Positions 9,826-20,035 of a stretch of 64,000 bases of DNA are shown in pieces. How positions within the stretch are numbered: position 1 is the first letter of the stretch; each line of letters begins with the position of its first letter. The stretch is from the NCBI GenBank assembly GCA_030263385.1, contig SZOX01000021.1, positions 5,128 to 69,127 on the forward strand, read 5' to 3'. This stretch comes from Zeimonas sp003577305. GTDB lineage: Bacteria > Pseudomonadota > Gammaproteobacteria > Burkholderiales > Burkholderiaceae_E. A program made the position numbers and the translations under genes. The notes below the pieces were generated by a model that saw only the letters and a list, made by a program, of their open reading frames with translations, made no database searches and was not told the origin of the DNA.

Positions 9826-9850
9826 GACAATACTTTAGACTTCAAGCAAT
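9826..9850 (+). promoter_or_regulatory. AT-rich upstream element of the aminobenzoyl-CoA-type flavoprotein gene
   Basis: A short AT-rich island in otherwise GC-rich DNA, 47 bp before the ATG at 9897. It contains CTTTAGACTTCAAG, a weak dyad of CTT and AAG half-sites, next to CAATA and CAATT. This could be a promoter or a MarR-type operator, but no clear -35/-10 pair is seen. Confidence 0.3.
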
Positions 9851-9896
9851 TGCGCGGCAAGCAGCCGCGGATCCAGCCACGCGAGGGGACAGCGAG

Positions 9897-12272
9897 ATGC
9901 GCATCGACGTGATCGGCGGCGGGGCCGCGGGACTCTATTCGGCGATCCTGCTGAAGAAGTCGTTTCCGGCAGCGCAGATCTCGGTCGTCGAGCGCAACCG
10001 CCCCGACGACACTTTCGGTTTCGGCATCGTGCTGTCGGACGAGACGCTCGGAAACCTGCGCGAGGCCGACGAGCCGACGCATCGCGAGATCGCTGCCAGT
10101 TTCGCGTACTGGGACGACATCTACGTGCAGTACAAGGGCCAGGTGCTGAAGTCCTCGGGACACGGCTTCTCCGGAGTGCGCCGCCTGAGCCTGCTGCAGA
10201 TCCTGCAGCGGCGCGCCGACGAACTCGGCATCGAGGTTCGCTACCGCACCGAAGATCCGGGTGTGCACGCGCATCGTGGCGCCGACCTGGTCGTGGCGGC
10301 CGACGGCATCAACAGTGCGGTGCGCGAAGGCTGGAAGGCACACTTCGAGCCGGGCGTCGACCTGCGCACCAATCGTTTCGTCTGGCTCGGCGCGAAAATG
10401 GACCTGCCGGGCTTCTACTACAGTTTCCGCGAGGGCCCCGGCGGCATCTGGAACATGCACGCCTACCAGTACACGCCGGGCGAGAGCACGATCGTGATCG
10501 AGACGACCAACGACGCGTTTCTCGCCTCGGGGCTGGGCATCCAGGACGAGGCGGCGACCGTCGCGCTGATCGAGAGGATCTTCGCCGACGACCTGAACGG
10601 CGCGCGGGTGCTCGCCAACCGCTCGTTCTGGCGCCAGTTCCCGACGATCACCTGCCGCAGCTGGCGGCACCGCGACGGCGACACGCCGTTCGTGCTGCTG
10701 GGCGACGCCGCGCACACCGCGCATTTCACGATCGGCTCGGGCACCAAGCTCGCACTCGAGGACGCGATCGCACTGAACCGGGCGATGGTCGAGCACGTGC
10801 GCGGCGGCGCTGCGGGGCGCGCCGCGCAGATCGATGCCGCACTGGCCGCCTACGAGGAGGCACGCCGCGACGAAGTGGGGCGCATCCAGCATTCGGCCAA
10901 CGTGTCGCTGGTCTGGTTCGAGAACGTGCGACGCTTCTGGCACATGTCGCCCACGCAGTTCCACGTGTCGCTGCTCACGCGCAGCAAGCAGATCACTTAC
11001 GAGAACCTGCGGCTTCGCGATGCCGAAGTGGTCAAGGAGGCGACCGAGTGGTGGAACCGCGACCAGGCGAAGCGGCTCGGCATCGCGGATACGGGCCGGC
11101 CGGAATGGGTGGACGCGCCGCCGATGTTCGCGCCCTTCCGGCTGCGCGAGATGTGGTTGCCGAACCGGGTGGTGGTGTCGCCGATGGCGCAATACTCGGC
11201 GACCGACGGCCTGCCCAACGACTGGCACCTGGTGCACTACGGCTCGCGCGCGCTCGGCGGCGCCGGGCTGGTGTTCGTCGAGATGACCTGCGTCTCGCCC
11301 GAAGGCCGCATCACGCCCGGATGCACCGGGTTGTGGAACGACGAGCAGGCGCAGGCCTTCGCCCGGATCGTCGACTTCGTGCACGCGAACACCGAAGCGA
11401 AGATCTGCATGCAGATCGGCCACGCCGGCCGCAAGGGCTCGACCCAGGTCGGCTGGGAGCAGGCCGACTGGCCGATCGACGAGTCGCGCGGCCAGCGCAA
11501 CTGGCCGCTGCTGTCGCCCTCGCCGCTGCCGTATCACGACGGGGTGAGCCAGGTGCCGCGGGAGATGAGCCGCGACGACATGGACGAGACGATCGCGCAA
11601 TTCTGCAGCGCCGCGATCCGCGCCGACCGCGCGGGCTTCGACATGCTCGAACTGCACATGGCGCACGGCTACCTGCTCGCGAGCTTCCTGTCGCCGATCA
11701 CCAATCGTCGCAGCGACGCGTACGGCGGATCGCTCGCGAAGCGGCTGCGCTTTCCGCTCGAAGTCTTCGAGGCGGTGCGCGCGGTCTGGCCGCGGGCGAA
11801 GCCGATGAGCGTGCGCGTCTCGGCCACCGACTGGATCCCGGGTGGAACCACCGGCGCCGACACGGTGGAGATCGCGCGCGCGATGAAGGCGGCCGGCTGC
11901 GACCTGATCGACGTCTCCACCGGGCAGACCGACCCGGCGTCGAAACCGGTGTACGGGCGCATGTACCAGGCGGTGTTCTCGGAGCAGGTGCGGCTCGAGG
12001 CCGGCATCGCGACGATGGCGGTGGGCGCGGTCACCACGGCCGACCAGGTGAACACGTTGCTGATCTCGGGTCGCGCCGACCTGGTCGCGCTCGCGCGGCC
12101 GCACCTGGCCGACCCGTACTTCACGCTGCATGCGGCGGCGGAGTACGACTTCCGCGGAATCGGCTGGCCGGTTCAGTACCACACCGGCGCGACGCAGCTG
12201 CACACGACGGTGCGCCGCGCAAGAGAGGAGGCGGCGCGCAAGGCGCAACTGCTCGCAGCGCGGGCTCACTGA
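9897..12272 (+). CDS. Bifunctional flavoprotein: aromatic-CoA monooxygenase (salicylyl/2-aminobenzoyl-CoA type) fused to Old Yellow Enzyme-type reductase
   Basis: A 791-residue two-domain flavoprotein. Residues 1 to about 385 form a class A FAD monooxygenase, with the Rossmann motif VIGGGAAGLYS at residues 5-15 and the second FAD motif LLGDAAHTAHF at 268-277. Residues from about 409 to 770 form an FMN NADH:flavin oxidoreductase of the Old Yellow Enzyme class, with MFAPFRLREMWLPNRVVVSP, IGHAGRKG and HMAHGYLLASFLSP. This architecture is known from 2-aminobenzoyl-CoA monooxygenase/reductase of aerobic anthranilate degradation and from proteins named salicylyl-CoA 5-hydroxylase/oxidoreductase. 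The substrate here is uncertain, because no anthranilate-CoA ligase or ring-cleavage genes lie adjacent. Start: ATG with GCGAGGGGAC upstream. Confidence 0.9.
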   Translation: MRIDVIGGGAAGLYSAILLKKSFPAAQISVVERNRPDDTFGFGIVLSDETLGNLREADEPTHREIAASFAYWDDIYVQYKGQVLKSSGHGFSGVRRLSLLQILQRRADELGIEVRYRTEDPGVHAHRGADLVVAADGINSAVREGWKAHFEPGVDLRTNRFVWLGAKMDLPGFYYSFREGPGGIWNMHAYQYTPGESTIVIETTNDAFLASGLGIQDEAATVALIERIFADDLNGARVLANRSFWRQFPTITCRSWRHRDGDTPFVLLGDAAHTAHFTIGSGTKLALEDAIALNRAMVEHVRGGAAGRAAQIDAALAAYEEARRDEVGRIQHSANVSLVWFENVRRFWHMSPTQFHVSLLTRSKQITYENLRLRDAEVVKEATEWWNRDQAKRLGIADTGRPEWVDAPPMFAPFRLREMWLPNRVVVSPMAQYSATDGLPNDWHLVHYGSRALGGAGLVFVEMTCVSPEGRITPGCTGLWNDEQAQAFARIVDFVHANTEAKICMQIGHAGRKGSTQVGWEQADWPIDESRGQRNWPLLSPSPLPYHDGVSQVPREMSRDDMDETIAQFCSAAIRADRAGFDMLELHMAHGYLLASFLSPITNRRSDAYGGSLAKRLRFPLEVFEAVRAVWPRAKPMSVRVSATDWIPGGTTGADTVEIARAMKAAGCDLIDVSTGQTDPASKPVYGRMYQAVFSEQVRLEAGIATMAVGAVTTADQVNTLLISGRADLVALARPHLADPYFTLHAAAEYDFRGIGWPVQYHTGATQLHTTVRRAREEAARKAQLLAARAH

Positions 12273-12311
12273 GCGTGGCGGGGCCGGCGGAGGTCGGGGC
12301 CTCGCCCGTCG

Positions 12312-12317
12312 TACACT
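12312..12317 (+). promoter_or_regulatory. Candidate -10 element (TACACT) placed for a leaderless start
   Basis: TACACT lies exactly 6 bases before the ATG at 12324, so transcription would begin at or next to the A of the start codon. No good -35 box is visible. No Shine-Dalgarno sequence precedes the gene, which agrees with a leaderless transcript. Confidence 0.35.
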
Positions 12318-12323
12318 GCAGCC

Positions 12324-12752
12324 ATGTTCGCGGCTTTCGACGACCTGATCGAGCGGCGCATCGAGGAGGCGCGCCGGCAGGGCGCGTTCGACGACCTGCC
12401 CGGCAGCGGGCGCCCGCTCGAGCTCGACGACGACCGGCTGGTGCCCGAAGAGCTGCGCGTGGCCTGGCGCATCCTGAAGAACGCCGGCTTCGTGCCGCCG
12501 GAGGTCGAGGCCTTGCGCGACATCGATGCGCTGCTCGGCAAGGCGCTCGACGAGCCTGCGGAGCCGCAGCCGGCGTCGGGCAACCGCTTCGGGCGCGGCG
12601 AGCGCGGCGCAGCCGACGACGCCGGTTCGGGCCATCGTGCGCGGCGCATCGTCGCAATGGCGATCGCGCTCGAGCGGCGGGGTGCGCGGCTCACCAGTGG
12701 CGCAGCGCTCGAGTACCGCCAGGCATTTGCCGAAAAGATCGCGCGCGCCTGA
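12324..12752 (+). CDS. DUF1992 protein (DnaJ-homologue subfamily C member 28-like domain)
   Basis: A 142-residue protein whose first 75 residues match the DUF1992 domain: FDDLIERRIEEARRQGAFDDLPGSGRPL, then LVPEELRVAWRILKNAGFVPPEVE. These are given as separate blocks of the conserved helical domain. The domain also occurs in eukaryotic DNAJC28, without a J domain here. The biochemical role is unknown. The C-terminus is rich in Arg and Ala and poorly conserved. The gene stands alone, with its own possible leaderless promoter and no SD sequence. Confidence 0.85.
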   Translation: MFAAFDDLIERRIEEARRQGAFDDLPGSGRPLELDDDRLVPEELRVAWRILKNAGFVPPEVEALRDIDALLGKALDEPAEPQPASGNRFGRGERGAADDAGSGHRARRIVAMAIALERRGARLTSGAALEYRQAFAEKIARA

Positions 12753-12783
12753 AGGCTGACACGCGCTTGCGGAGGACTCTACG

Positions 12784-13317
12784 ATGGACAGACGGGTGGC
12801 GGTGCTCGCCGGCGGATGCTTCTGGTGCCTGGAGGCGGTGTTCCTCGAACTGAAAGGGGTGCTGTCGGTCGAGTCGGGCTACTGCGGCGGCACGCTGCCC
12901 GATCCCTCGTACGAGGAAGTCTGCGGCGGACGCACCGGCCACGCCGAGGCGGTGCGCGTCGAATTCGACGCGCAGCGGATCGGCTACCGCGATCTGCTCG
13001 ACGTCTTCTTCGGAATTCACGACCCGACGACTCCCGATCGCCAGGGCAACGACGTCGGTTCGCAATACCGCTCGGCGATCTTCTTCGTCGACGAGGTGCA
13101 ACGGCGCGAGGCGCAGGAAGCGATCGAGCGGCTCGAACGCGAGTGCGTCTTCGATGCGCGGATCGTCACGCAGGTCGTGCCGCTCGGGCGCTGGTATCCG
13201 GCCGAGCCGTACCACCAGCGCTATTTCGAGCGCAACCCGAACCAGGGTTACTGCAGTGCGGTCGTGTCGCCCAAGGTGGCGAAGTTCCGGAAACGGTTTG
13301 CGCACCTGCGCACCTGA
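12784..13317 (+). CDS. msrA: Peptide-methionine (S)-S-oxide reductase
   Basis: A 177-residue cytoplasmic repair enzyme that reduces methionine-S-sulfoxide in proteins and free methionine. The catalytic GCFWC motif is at residues 11-15, with Cys12 the expected nucleophile. Other family marks are SGYCGG, GRTGHAEAVRVEFD, FFGIHDPTT and GSQYRSAIF. The C-terminal half lacks an MsrB domain, so it is a single-domain MsrA. The start is preceded by GCGGAGGACTCTACG, a good ribosome binding site. Confidence 0.96.
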   Translation: MDRRVAVLAGGCFWCLEAVFLELKGVLSVESGYCGGTLPDPSYEEVCGGRTGHAEAVRVEFDAQRIGYRDLLDVFFGIHDPTTPDRQGNDVGSQYRSAIFFVDEVQRREAQEAIERLERECVFDARIVTQVVPLGRWYPAEPYHQRYFERNPNQGYCSAVVSPKVAKFRKRFAHLRT

Positions 13318-13405
13318 TCCGCGCGCCCGTGCCACGGATCGCGCGTCGGCGGCGTCTGCCCGGGAGGCGATAAACTCGCCGGGTCATCGGACAGGAGCGT
13401 GAATC

Positions 13406-14008
13406 ATGCGGCGAATCATCGGAATCGTGGTTGCGATCGTGCTGGCGAGCGGGCTGTCGGGATGCGGCTACAACCAGATCCAGGCGGCCGACGAAGCGAC
13501 GCGTTCGGCCTGGTCCGAAGTGATCAACCAGTACCAGCGTCGAGCCGACCTGATCCCGAACCTGGTCAATACGGTGAAGGGCTTTGCCGACCAGGAGCGC
13601 GAGGTGCTCATCGCGGTCACAGAGGCGCGCTCGCGCGTCGGGCAGATCAGGGTCGATCCGGCCGACCCGGCATCGCTGTCGCAGTTCGAGCAGGCGCAGG
13701 CCGGGCTGGGAAGCGCGCTGTCGCGGTTGCTGGTGGTCAGCGAGAACTACCCGCAGCTGAAGTCCGACGCGAATTTCCGCGATCTGCAGGCGCAGCTCGA
13801 AGGCACCGAGAACCGCATCGCGGTCGCGCGCAAGCGCTACATCGATTCGGTGCAGCAGTACAACGTGCTGGTGCGCCAGTTCCCGGTGAACCTCACTGCA
13901 ATGCTGTTCGGTCATGCGGTCAAGCCGCAGTTCACGGTGGAGAACGAGGCGGCGATCGCGAAGCCGCCGGCGGTGAACTTCGATCGGCCGGCAAGCGCGC
14001 CGAAATGA
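13406..14008 (+). CDS. LemA family membrane-anchored protein
   Basis: A 200-residue LemA family protein. The N-terminus has a short hydrophobic segment ending in LSGCGYN, which looks like a lipobox (Cys at residue 21). The conserved core is RSAWSEVINQYQRRADLIPNL, followed by long coiled helices and the end block YNVLVRQFPVNLTAMLFG. LemA proteins commonly sit beside TPM-domain proteins, as here (two follow). Their function is poorly defined. Start: ATG with ACAGGAGCG upstream. Confidence 0.9.
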   Translation: MRRIIGIVVAIVLASGLSGCGYNQIQAADEATRSAWSEVINQYQRRADLIPNLVNTVKGFADQEREVLIAVTEARSRVGQIRVDPADPASLSQFEQAQAGLGSALSRLLVVSENYPQLKSDANFRDLQAQLEGTENRIAVARKRYIDSVQQYNVLVRQFPVNLTAMLFGHAVKPQFTVENEAAIAKPPAVNFDRPASAPK

Positions 14009-14081
14009 AGGCGCGCCTGCGGCACGGGAACGCGTGTCCGCGGCGCGGCGACCACGCGAGCGGCGAGACGGGGTGAGGCGG

Positions 14082-14990
14082 GTGAACACGGGGCTGCGCT
14101 CGGTCGCGGCGCTGCTGCTGTGGCTCGGGCTGGCGCTCAACGGTCTCGCGCAGCCGCTGCAGCCGGTGCCGCCGCTCACCGGCCGGGTGGTCGACCTCAC
14201 CGCCACGCTCGACGCCGCGCAGAAACAGGCGCTCGATGCGGAGCTCGAGGCGATCGAGCGCCGCAAGGGATCGCAGGCGGCGATCCTGCTCGTCGCGACG
14301 ACGCAGCCCGAGACGATCGAGCAGTTCGGCATCCGCGTCGTCGAGGCCTGGAAGCTCGGGCGCGGCGAGGTGGGCGGCAAGCGTGTCGACGACGGCGTGC
14401 TGCTGCTGGTCGCGAAGGATGACCGCAAGGTGCGCATCGAGGTCGGTTACGGTCTCGAGGGTGCGATCCCCGACGCACGGGCACGGCGGATCATCGCCGA
14501 GACGATCGCTCCGCACTTCCGGCAGGGCGATTTCGCGGGTGGCCTGCAGGCGGCGGTGGCCGACATCGGCCGGCTGATCGATGGCGAGCCGCTGCCGCCG
14601 GCGTGGTCCGAACCGGCGGGGCAGCGCGAAGCCGAGCCGGCCAACTGGCTGGCAATCGTGCTCGGCGTCTTCCTGGTCGCGATGTTCCTGCGCCAGTTGT
14701 TCGGCCGGTTGTTCGGCTCGACGCTCGGCGGCGCGCTGGGCGGCACCGCGGCCTGGCTGCTCGGCGCCCCGTTGCTGCTGGCGGCGCTTGGCGGTCTCCT
14801 GCTGTTCCTGTTGCTGCTGTCGATCTCCGGCGGCACGATGGGGCAGGTCGGGCGTCACACCTGGCGCTCGGGGCCGGGAGGCTTTCCGGGCGGGTTCGGC
14901 GGCGGTGGCGGAGGCTTCGGTGGAGGCAGTGGAGGCTTCCGCGGGGGCGGCGGCGGCTTCGGAGGCGGCGGCGCCTCGGGAGGCTGGTGA
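14082..14990 (+). CDS. TPM-domain (YgcG-type) membrane protein with glycine-rich tail
   Basis: A 302-residue protein with a signal peptide (LRSVAALLLWLGLALNGLAQ), then a TPM domain at about residues 35-165. That domain includes GRVVDLTATLDAAQKQ, VGGKRVDDGVLLLVAKDDRKVRIEVGYG and the family's DARARRIIAETI. One or two TM helices follow, and the tail is almost pure Gly/Phe/Ser after residue 265. Such low-complexity tails are typical of YgcG proteins. The GTG at 14082 is chosen because it puts the signal peptide at the N-terminus; a GTG at 14034 is also in frame. It is part of a LemA-TPM-TPM set and is probably exported to the inner-membrane outer face. Confidence 0.85.
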   Translation: MNTGLRSVAALLLWLGLALNGLAQPLQPVPPLTGRVVDLTATLDAAQKQALDAELEAIERRKGSQAAILLVATTQPETIEQFGIRVVEAWKLGRGEVGGKRVDDGVLLLVAKDDRKVRIEVGYGLEGAIPDARARRIIAETIAPHFRQGDFAGGLQAAVADIGRLIDGEPLPPAWSEPAGQREAEPANWLAIVLGVFLVAMFLRQLFGRLFGSTLGGALGGTAAWLLGAPLLLAALGGLLLFLLLLSISGGTMGQVGRHTWRSGPGGFPGGFGGGGGGFGGGSGGFRGGGGGFGGGGASGGW

Positions 14991-15496
14991 TGCACGCAGG
15001 CAGGCTTGCGCGCACCTGGTCGCATCTGCTGAACGAAGCGCGTACGGTGCGCCGCGTGTTCCACGACGAGCTGCTCGCACGCATCGAGGAGGCAATCGGG
15101 CGGAGCGAGCGGGCGCATTCGGCCGAACTGCGGATCGCGATCGAAGCGTCGCTGCCGCTGCGCGAGGTCTGGCGCGGTCGCACGCCGCGCGATCGCGCGC
15201 TCGAGGCGTTCGGTGCGCTGCGGGTCTGGGACACCGCCGCGAACAATGGCGTGCTGCTGTACGTGCTGTGGGCCGATCGCGCGGTGGAGATCGTCGCCGA
15301 CCGGGCGGCTGCCGCGGCGATCGCGCCGCCGCGCTGGCACGAGGTGTGCGAATTGCTGGCAGCCGCGTATCGCGAAGGCGACTTCGAACGCGGGACGATC
15401 GCGGCGATCGAGCGCATCCACCGGTTGCTGGTCGAAGCCTTCCCGTCGGCTGCGGGCGGGGCGAACGCGCTGCCGGATCGACCGGTGATCCTCTGA
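14990..15496 (+). CDS. Second TPM-domain protein, short and without signal peptide
   Basis: A 168-residue protein whose start codon overlaps the preceding stop (TGATG), so the two are probably translationally coupled. The central part (LRIAIEAS, ALEAFGALRVWDTAANNGVLLYVLWADRAVEIVADR, split here for reading) is a TPM-domain variant. It lacks the glycine-rich tail and clear TM helices of its neighbour. It may act as a soluble or peripheral partner; the role is unknown. Confidence 0.8.
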   Translation: MHAGRLARTWSHLLNEARTVRRVFHDELLARIEEAIGRSERAHSAELRIAIEASLPLREVWRGRTPRDRALEAFGALRVWDTAANNGVLLYVLWADRAVEIVADRAAAAAIAPPRWHEVCELLAAAYREGDFERGTIAAIERIHRLLVEAFPSAAGGANALPDRPVIL

Positions 15497-15584
15497 CGCG
15501 CAGGCGGGCGCGAGCGGCGCCTGGAAACGGTGATCGGCGCGGACATGCCCGGCTTCGCAGGCAGGATGGAATTCCCAGCGATGG

Positions 15585-15590
15585 TATAAG
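15585..15590 (+). promoter_or_regulatory. Candidate -10 element (TATAAG) upstream of the DUF2237 gene
   Basis: TATAAG in an AT-richer patch within the 134-bp gap between the second TPM gene and the DUF2237 gene, 40 bases before its ATG. No convincing -35 box is seen. Confidence 0.3.
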
Positions 15591-15630
15591 AGAAGCACGA
15601 TTCACAGCAGCGTCGCGCACTCTCCCTGCC

Positions 15631-16032
15631 ATGAACGAACGCGAGCCATCGAAGAACGTGCTGGGCGGGCCGCTGCAGGCCTGCTCGTTCGACCCGCTCA
15701 CCGGCTACACGCGCACCGGATGCTGCGAGACCGGTCCGGACGATCCGGGTGAGCACACGGTGTGCGCGCGCGTCACCGAGGAGTTCCTCGCGTTCTCGCT
15801 GGCGCGCGGCAACGACCTGGTCACGCCGCAGCCGCAGTGGCGCTTCGCGGGCCTGAAGCCGGGCGACCGCTGGTGCCTGTGCGCGGCGCGCTGGCGCGAG
15901 GCCTGGGAGGCGGGCGTCGCGCCGCCGGTGGTGCTCGAGGCGACCCACGAGGCGGCGTTGCGCGTGGTGCCATTCGAGGCATTGCGCAGCTGCGCCTGGA
16001 CCGCGAAGAAAACCGGGCCGGCCGGGCGATAA
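15631..16032 (+). CDS. DUF2237 family protein
   Basis: A 133-residue protein that matches DUF2237 over nearly its full length: NVLGGPLQACSFDPLTGYTR, GCCETGPDDPGEHTVCARVT, EEFLAFSLARGNDLVTPQPQ and GLKPGDRWCLCAARW. The cysteines and the PGLKPGD-type block are the family's conserved features. The function is unknown. A possible promoter lies 40 bp upstream. The next gene begins 8 bp after its stop. Confidence 0.88.
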   Translation: MNEREPSKNVLGGPLQACSFDPLTGYTRTGCCETGPDDPGEHTVCARVTEEFLAFSLARGNDLVTPQPQWRFAGLKPGDRWCLCAARWREAWEAGVAPPVVLEATHEAALRVVPFEALRSCAWTAKKTGPAGR

Positions 16033-16033
16033 T
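16028..16033 (+). promoter_or_regulatory. Candidate -10 element (GATAAT) overlapping the DUF2237 stop codon
   Basis: GATAAT overlaps the TAA stop of the preceding gene and lies exactly 6 bases before the ATG at 16040, the spacing expected for a leaderless transcript. No SD sequence or clear -35 box is present. Confidence 0.35.
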
Positions 16034-16039
16034 GCGCCG

Positions 16040-16696
16040 ATGAAGCTCCTGATCGTTCCCGTCACGCCCTTCATGCAGAACTGTTCGGTGCTGGTGTGCG
16101 AGCGCACCGGCCAGGCTGCCGCGATCGACCCCGGCGGCGATCTCGAACGCATCGAGTCGGCACTGCGCAGCGAGGGCGCAACGCTCGAGAAAGTGTTCCT
16201 CACGCACGGCCACATCGATCACTGCGGCCAGGCCGGCCAGTTCGCGCAGCGCCACCGGGTGCCGATCGAAGGTCCGCAGCGCGAGGACCGCTTCTGGATC
16301 GAGCAGTTGCCGAGCCAGGGGAAGATGTTCGGTTTTCCGCTCCTTTCGGCCTTCGAGCCCGATCGCTGGCTCGAGGACGGCGACACGGTCGTTTTCGGCG
16401 AACAGACGCTCGAGGTGCTCCATTGCCCGGGCCACACGCCGGGCCACGTGGTCTTCTTTCACGCGCCGAGCCGGCTCGCGATCGTCGGCGACGTGCTGTT
16501 CCAGGGTTCGATCGGCCGCACCGATTTTCCGCGTGGCGATCATGCGACGCTCGTCGCGTCGATCACCGACAAGCTCTGGCCGCTGGGCGACGACGTCGCC
16601 TTCGTCCCGGGCCACGGACCGATGTCCACTTTCGGCGAGGAGCGCGCCAGCAACCCGTTCGTGGGCGACCTCGCGCTCGGAATCCATCGGGGCTGA
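16040..16696 (+). CDS. Metallo-beta-lactamase-fold hydrolase (glyoxalase II/YcbL-like)
   Basis: A 218-residue MBL-fold hydrolase. Metal-binding motifs are visible: THGHIDH near residues 55-61, PGHTPGHVVFF near 134, GDVLFQGSIGRTDFP near 152 and PGHGPMST near 194. The size and the single compact domain match YcbL-type proteins, which hydrolyse S-D-lactoylglutathione or related thioesters. It lacks the C-terminal substrate-binding domain of classical GloB, so the substrate is uncertain. It converges with glnS. Confidence 0.9.
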   Translation: MKLLIVPVTPFMQNCSVLVCERTGQAAAIDPGGDLERIESALRSEGATLEKVFLTHGHIDHCGQAGQFAQRHRVPIEGPQREDRFWIEQLPSQGKMFGFPLLSAFEPDRWLEDGDTVVFGEQTLEVLHCPGHTPGHVVFFHAPSRLAIVGDVLFQGSIGRTDFPRGDHATLVASITDKLWPLGDDVAFVPGHGPMSTFGEERASNPFVGDLALGIHRG

Positions 16697-16729
16697 ATCG
16701 GGTTCGCGCCGCCTCGTGGCGTCGACCGC

Positions 16730-18508
<1,779 letters not shown>

Positions 18509-18564
18509 CGAACCGTCGTCGGATGCGGTGGCGGGGCAGACGGACCGGGGATTGCAGCCAGGGC

Positions 18565-18918
18565 TCAGACCCCGAGCAGCTCCACTTCGAACAGCAGCGT
18601 CGCATTCGGCGGAATCACGCCGCCTGCGCCGCGAGCGCCATAGCCCAGTTCCGGTGGAATCAGGAGCCGCCGCGTGCCGCCCACCCGCATGCCGGCGACG
18701 CCCTCGTCCCAGCCGCGGATCACCTGGCCCGCGCCGAGCGGAAAAGTGAACGGCTCGCCGCGGTCCTTGCTGGAATCGAACTTGCGCCCGGCCTGGCCGT
18801 CTTCGTAGAGCCAGCCGGTGTAGTGCACGCGCACCTGCCGGCCTGCGCGCGCTTCGTCGCCGCTTCCCGGCGTCACGTCGTCGTATTGCAGCCCGGAGGC
18901 GGTGGTCTGGAAGGACAT
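18565..18918 (-). CDS. FKBP-type peptidyl-prolyl cis-trans isomerase
   Basis: A 117-residue single-domain FKBP with no signal peptide, hence cytoplasmic. Family features are VRVHYTGWLYEDGQAGRKFD, FPLGAGQVIRGWDEGVAGM, GGTRRLLIPPELGYGARG and the closing LLFEVELLGV. Aromatic pocket residues are retained (YTGWL, FDSS, WDEGV). It lies between a dehydrogenase gene and glnS on the same strand. It probably catalyses prolyl isomerisation in protein folding. Confidence 0.95.
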   Translation of the reverse strand: MSFQTTASGLQYDDVTPGSGDEARAGRQVRVHYTGWLYEDGQAGRKFDSSKDRGEPFTFPLGAGQVIRGWDEGVAGMRVGGTRRLLIPPELGYGARGAGGVIPPNATLLFEVELLGV

Positions 18919-18987
18919 CGGGATTCCTCGTCGGGTTTCGGGAAAATGAATCGGATTGGAGCGGGGTGCTGCCGGCCTGGACCGGCC

Positions 18988-19905
18988 TCAGCCAGCCTTA
19001 TCGCGAAGCCGCCTGATCAGGCTGGAAGTGTCCCAGCGGCTGCCGCCCATGCGCTGCACGTCGCCGTAGAACTGGTCGACCAGCGCGGTGACCGGCAACG
19101 GCGCTCGGTTGCGCTTCGCCTCGTCCAGGCACAGCCCGAGATCCTTGCGCATCCAGTCGACCGCGAAGCCGAAGTCGAACCTGTCGTCGATCATCGTCGT
19201 TCCCCGGTTGTCCATCTGCCACGATTGCGCGGCGCCCTTGCCGATCACCTCGAGCACCAGCTTCATGTCGAGGCCGGAAGCCAGGCCGAAATTCACCCCC
19301 TCGGACAACCCCTGCAACAGCCCGGCGATGCAGATCTGGTTGACCATCTTGGCGAGTTGTCCGGCGCCCGGCCCGCCGACCAGCGTGCAGGCGCGCGCGA
19401 ACGCCATCGCCACCGGGCGGATGCGCTCGAACGCGGGCTGCTCGCCGCCGCACATCACGGTGAGCAGGCCGTTGACCGCGCCGGCCTGTCCTCCGGACAC
19501 CGGTGCGTCGACGAAGTGCAGGCCGCGGCTCCTGGCTGTTTCGTGCAATTCGCGCGCAACCGCGGCCGAGGCGGTCGTGTTGTCGACGAACACCGCATCG
19601 GGCCTCATGCCGGCAAAGGCGCCGTGTTCGCCGAGCACCACCGAACGCAGATCGTCGTCGTTGCCGACGCAGGCGAACACGATGTCGGCCTCGTGCGCAG
19701 CCTGCCGCGGGGTCGGCGCGGTGGCGCCGCCGGCGCCGCCCGCGTACTCGCCGGCCCACTGGTCGGCTTTCGCTGCGGTGCGGTTGTAGACCGTCACCGA
19801 GTGGCCGGCGCGCTTCAGGTGGCCGGCCATCGGGTAGCCCATCACGCCCAGGCCGAGGAAGGCGACCTTGTGTGGCGCGACGGGTTCGTATTGCTTGCTC
19901 GTCAT
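18988..19905 (-). CDS. NAD(P)-dependent beta-hydroxyacid dehydrogenase (3-hydroxyisobutyrate/tartronate semialdehyde reductase family)
   Basis: A 305-residue protein with the Rossmann motif FLGLGVMGYPMAGHL near the N-terminus, the substrate-binding block DAPVSGGQAGA, and the catalytic-lysine helix GAGQLAKMVNQ. The ATG at 19905 is preferred over the upstream in-frame ATG at 20097, because similarity to the family begins there; the longer form would overlap the next gene. It is in line with the haloacid dehalogenase, TTT transporter and CoA-transferase genes, which suggests a role in small hydroxy-acid metabolism. The exact substrate is unknown. Confidence 0.88.
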   Translation of the reverse strand: MTSKQYEPVAPHKVAFLGLGVMGYPMAGHLKRAGHSVTVYNRTAAKADQWAGEYAGGAGGATAPTPRQAAHEADIVFACVGNDDDLRSVVLGEHGAFAGMRPDAVFVDNTTASAAVARELHETARSRGLHFVDAPVSGGQAGAVNGLLTVMCGGEQPAFERIRPVAMAFARACTLVGGPGAGQLAKMVNQICIAGLLQGLSEGVNFGLASGLDMKLVLEVIGKGAAQSWQMDNRGTTMIDDRFDFGFAVDWMRKDLGLCLDEAKRNRAPLPVTALVDQFYGDVQRMGGSRWDTSSLIRRLRDKAG

Positions 19906-20035
19906 TTGCGGGATCCTCGATCGATCGGCCCGGGTGGTGCCTGGCGCGGGCAGGTTCGCGGCAGGCGTCACGATAATGGAAATCGCGTCGCGGTGCCGCA
20001 TCGCCCCTGCGCTGGTGCGCGTGATGGGCGCGGCG

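Noticed and set aside
9759..12635. A 958-codon minus-strand frame opposite the bifunctional flavoprotein
   Set aside because: Antisense shadow without recognisable domains; the plus-strand gene has clear FAD and FMN motifs.
14881..14985. The repetitive GGC-rich stretch as a DNA repeat element
   Set aside because: It encodes the Gly/Phe-rich tail usual for YgcG-type TPM proteins, so it is a coding low-complexity region.
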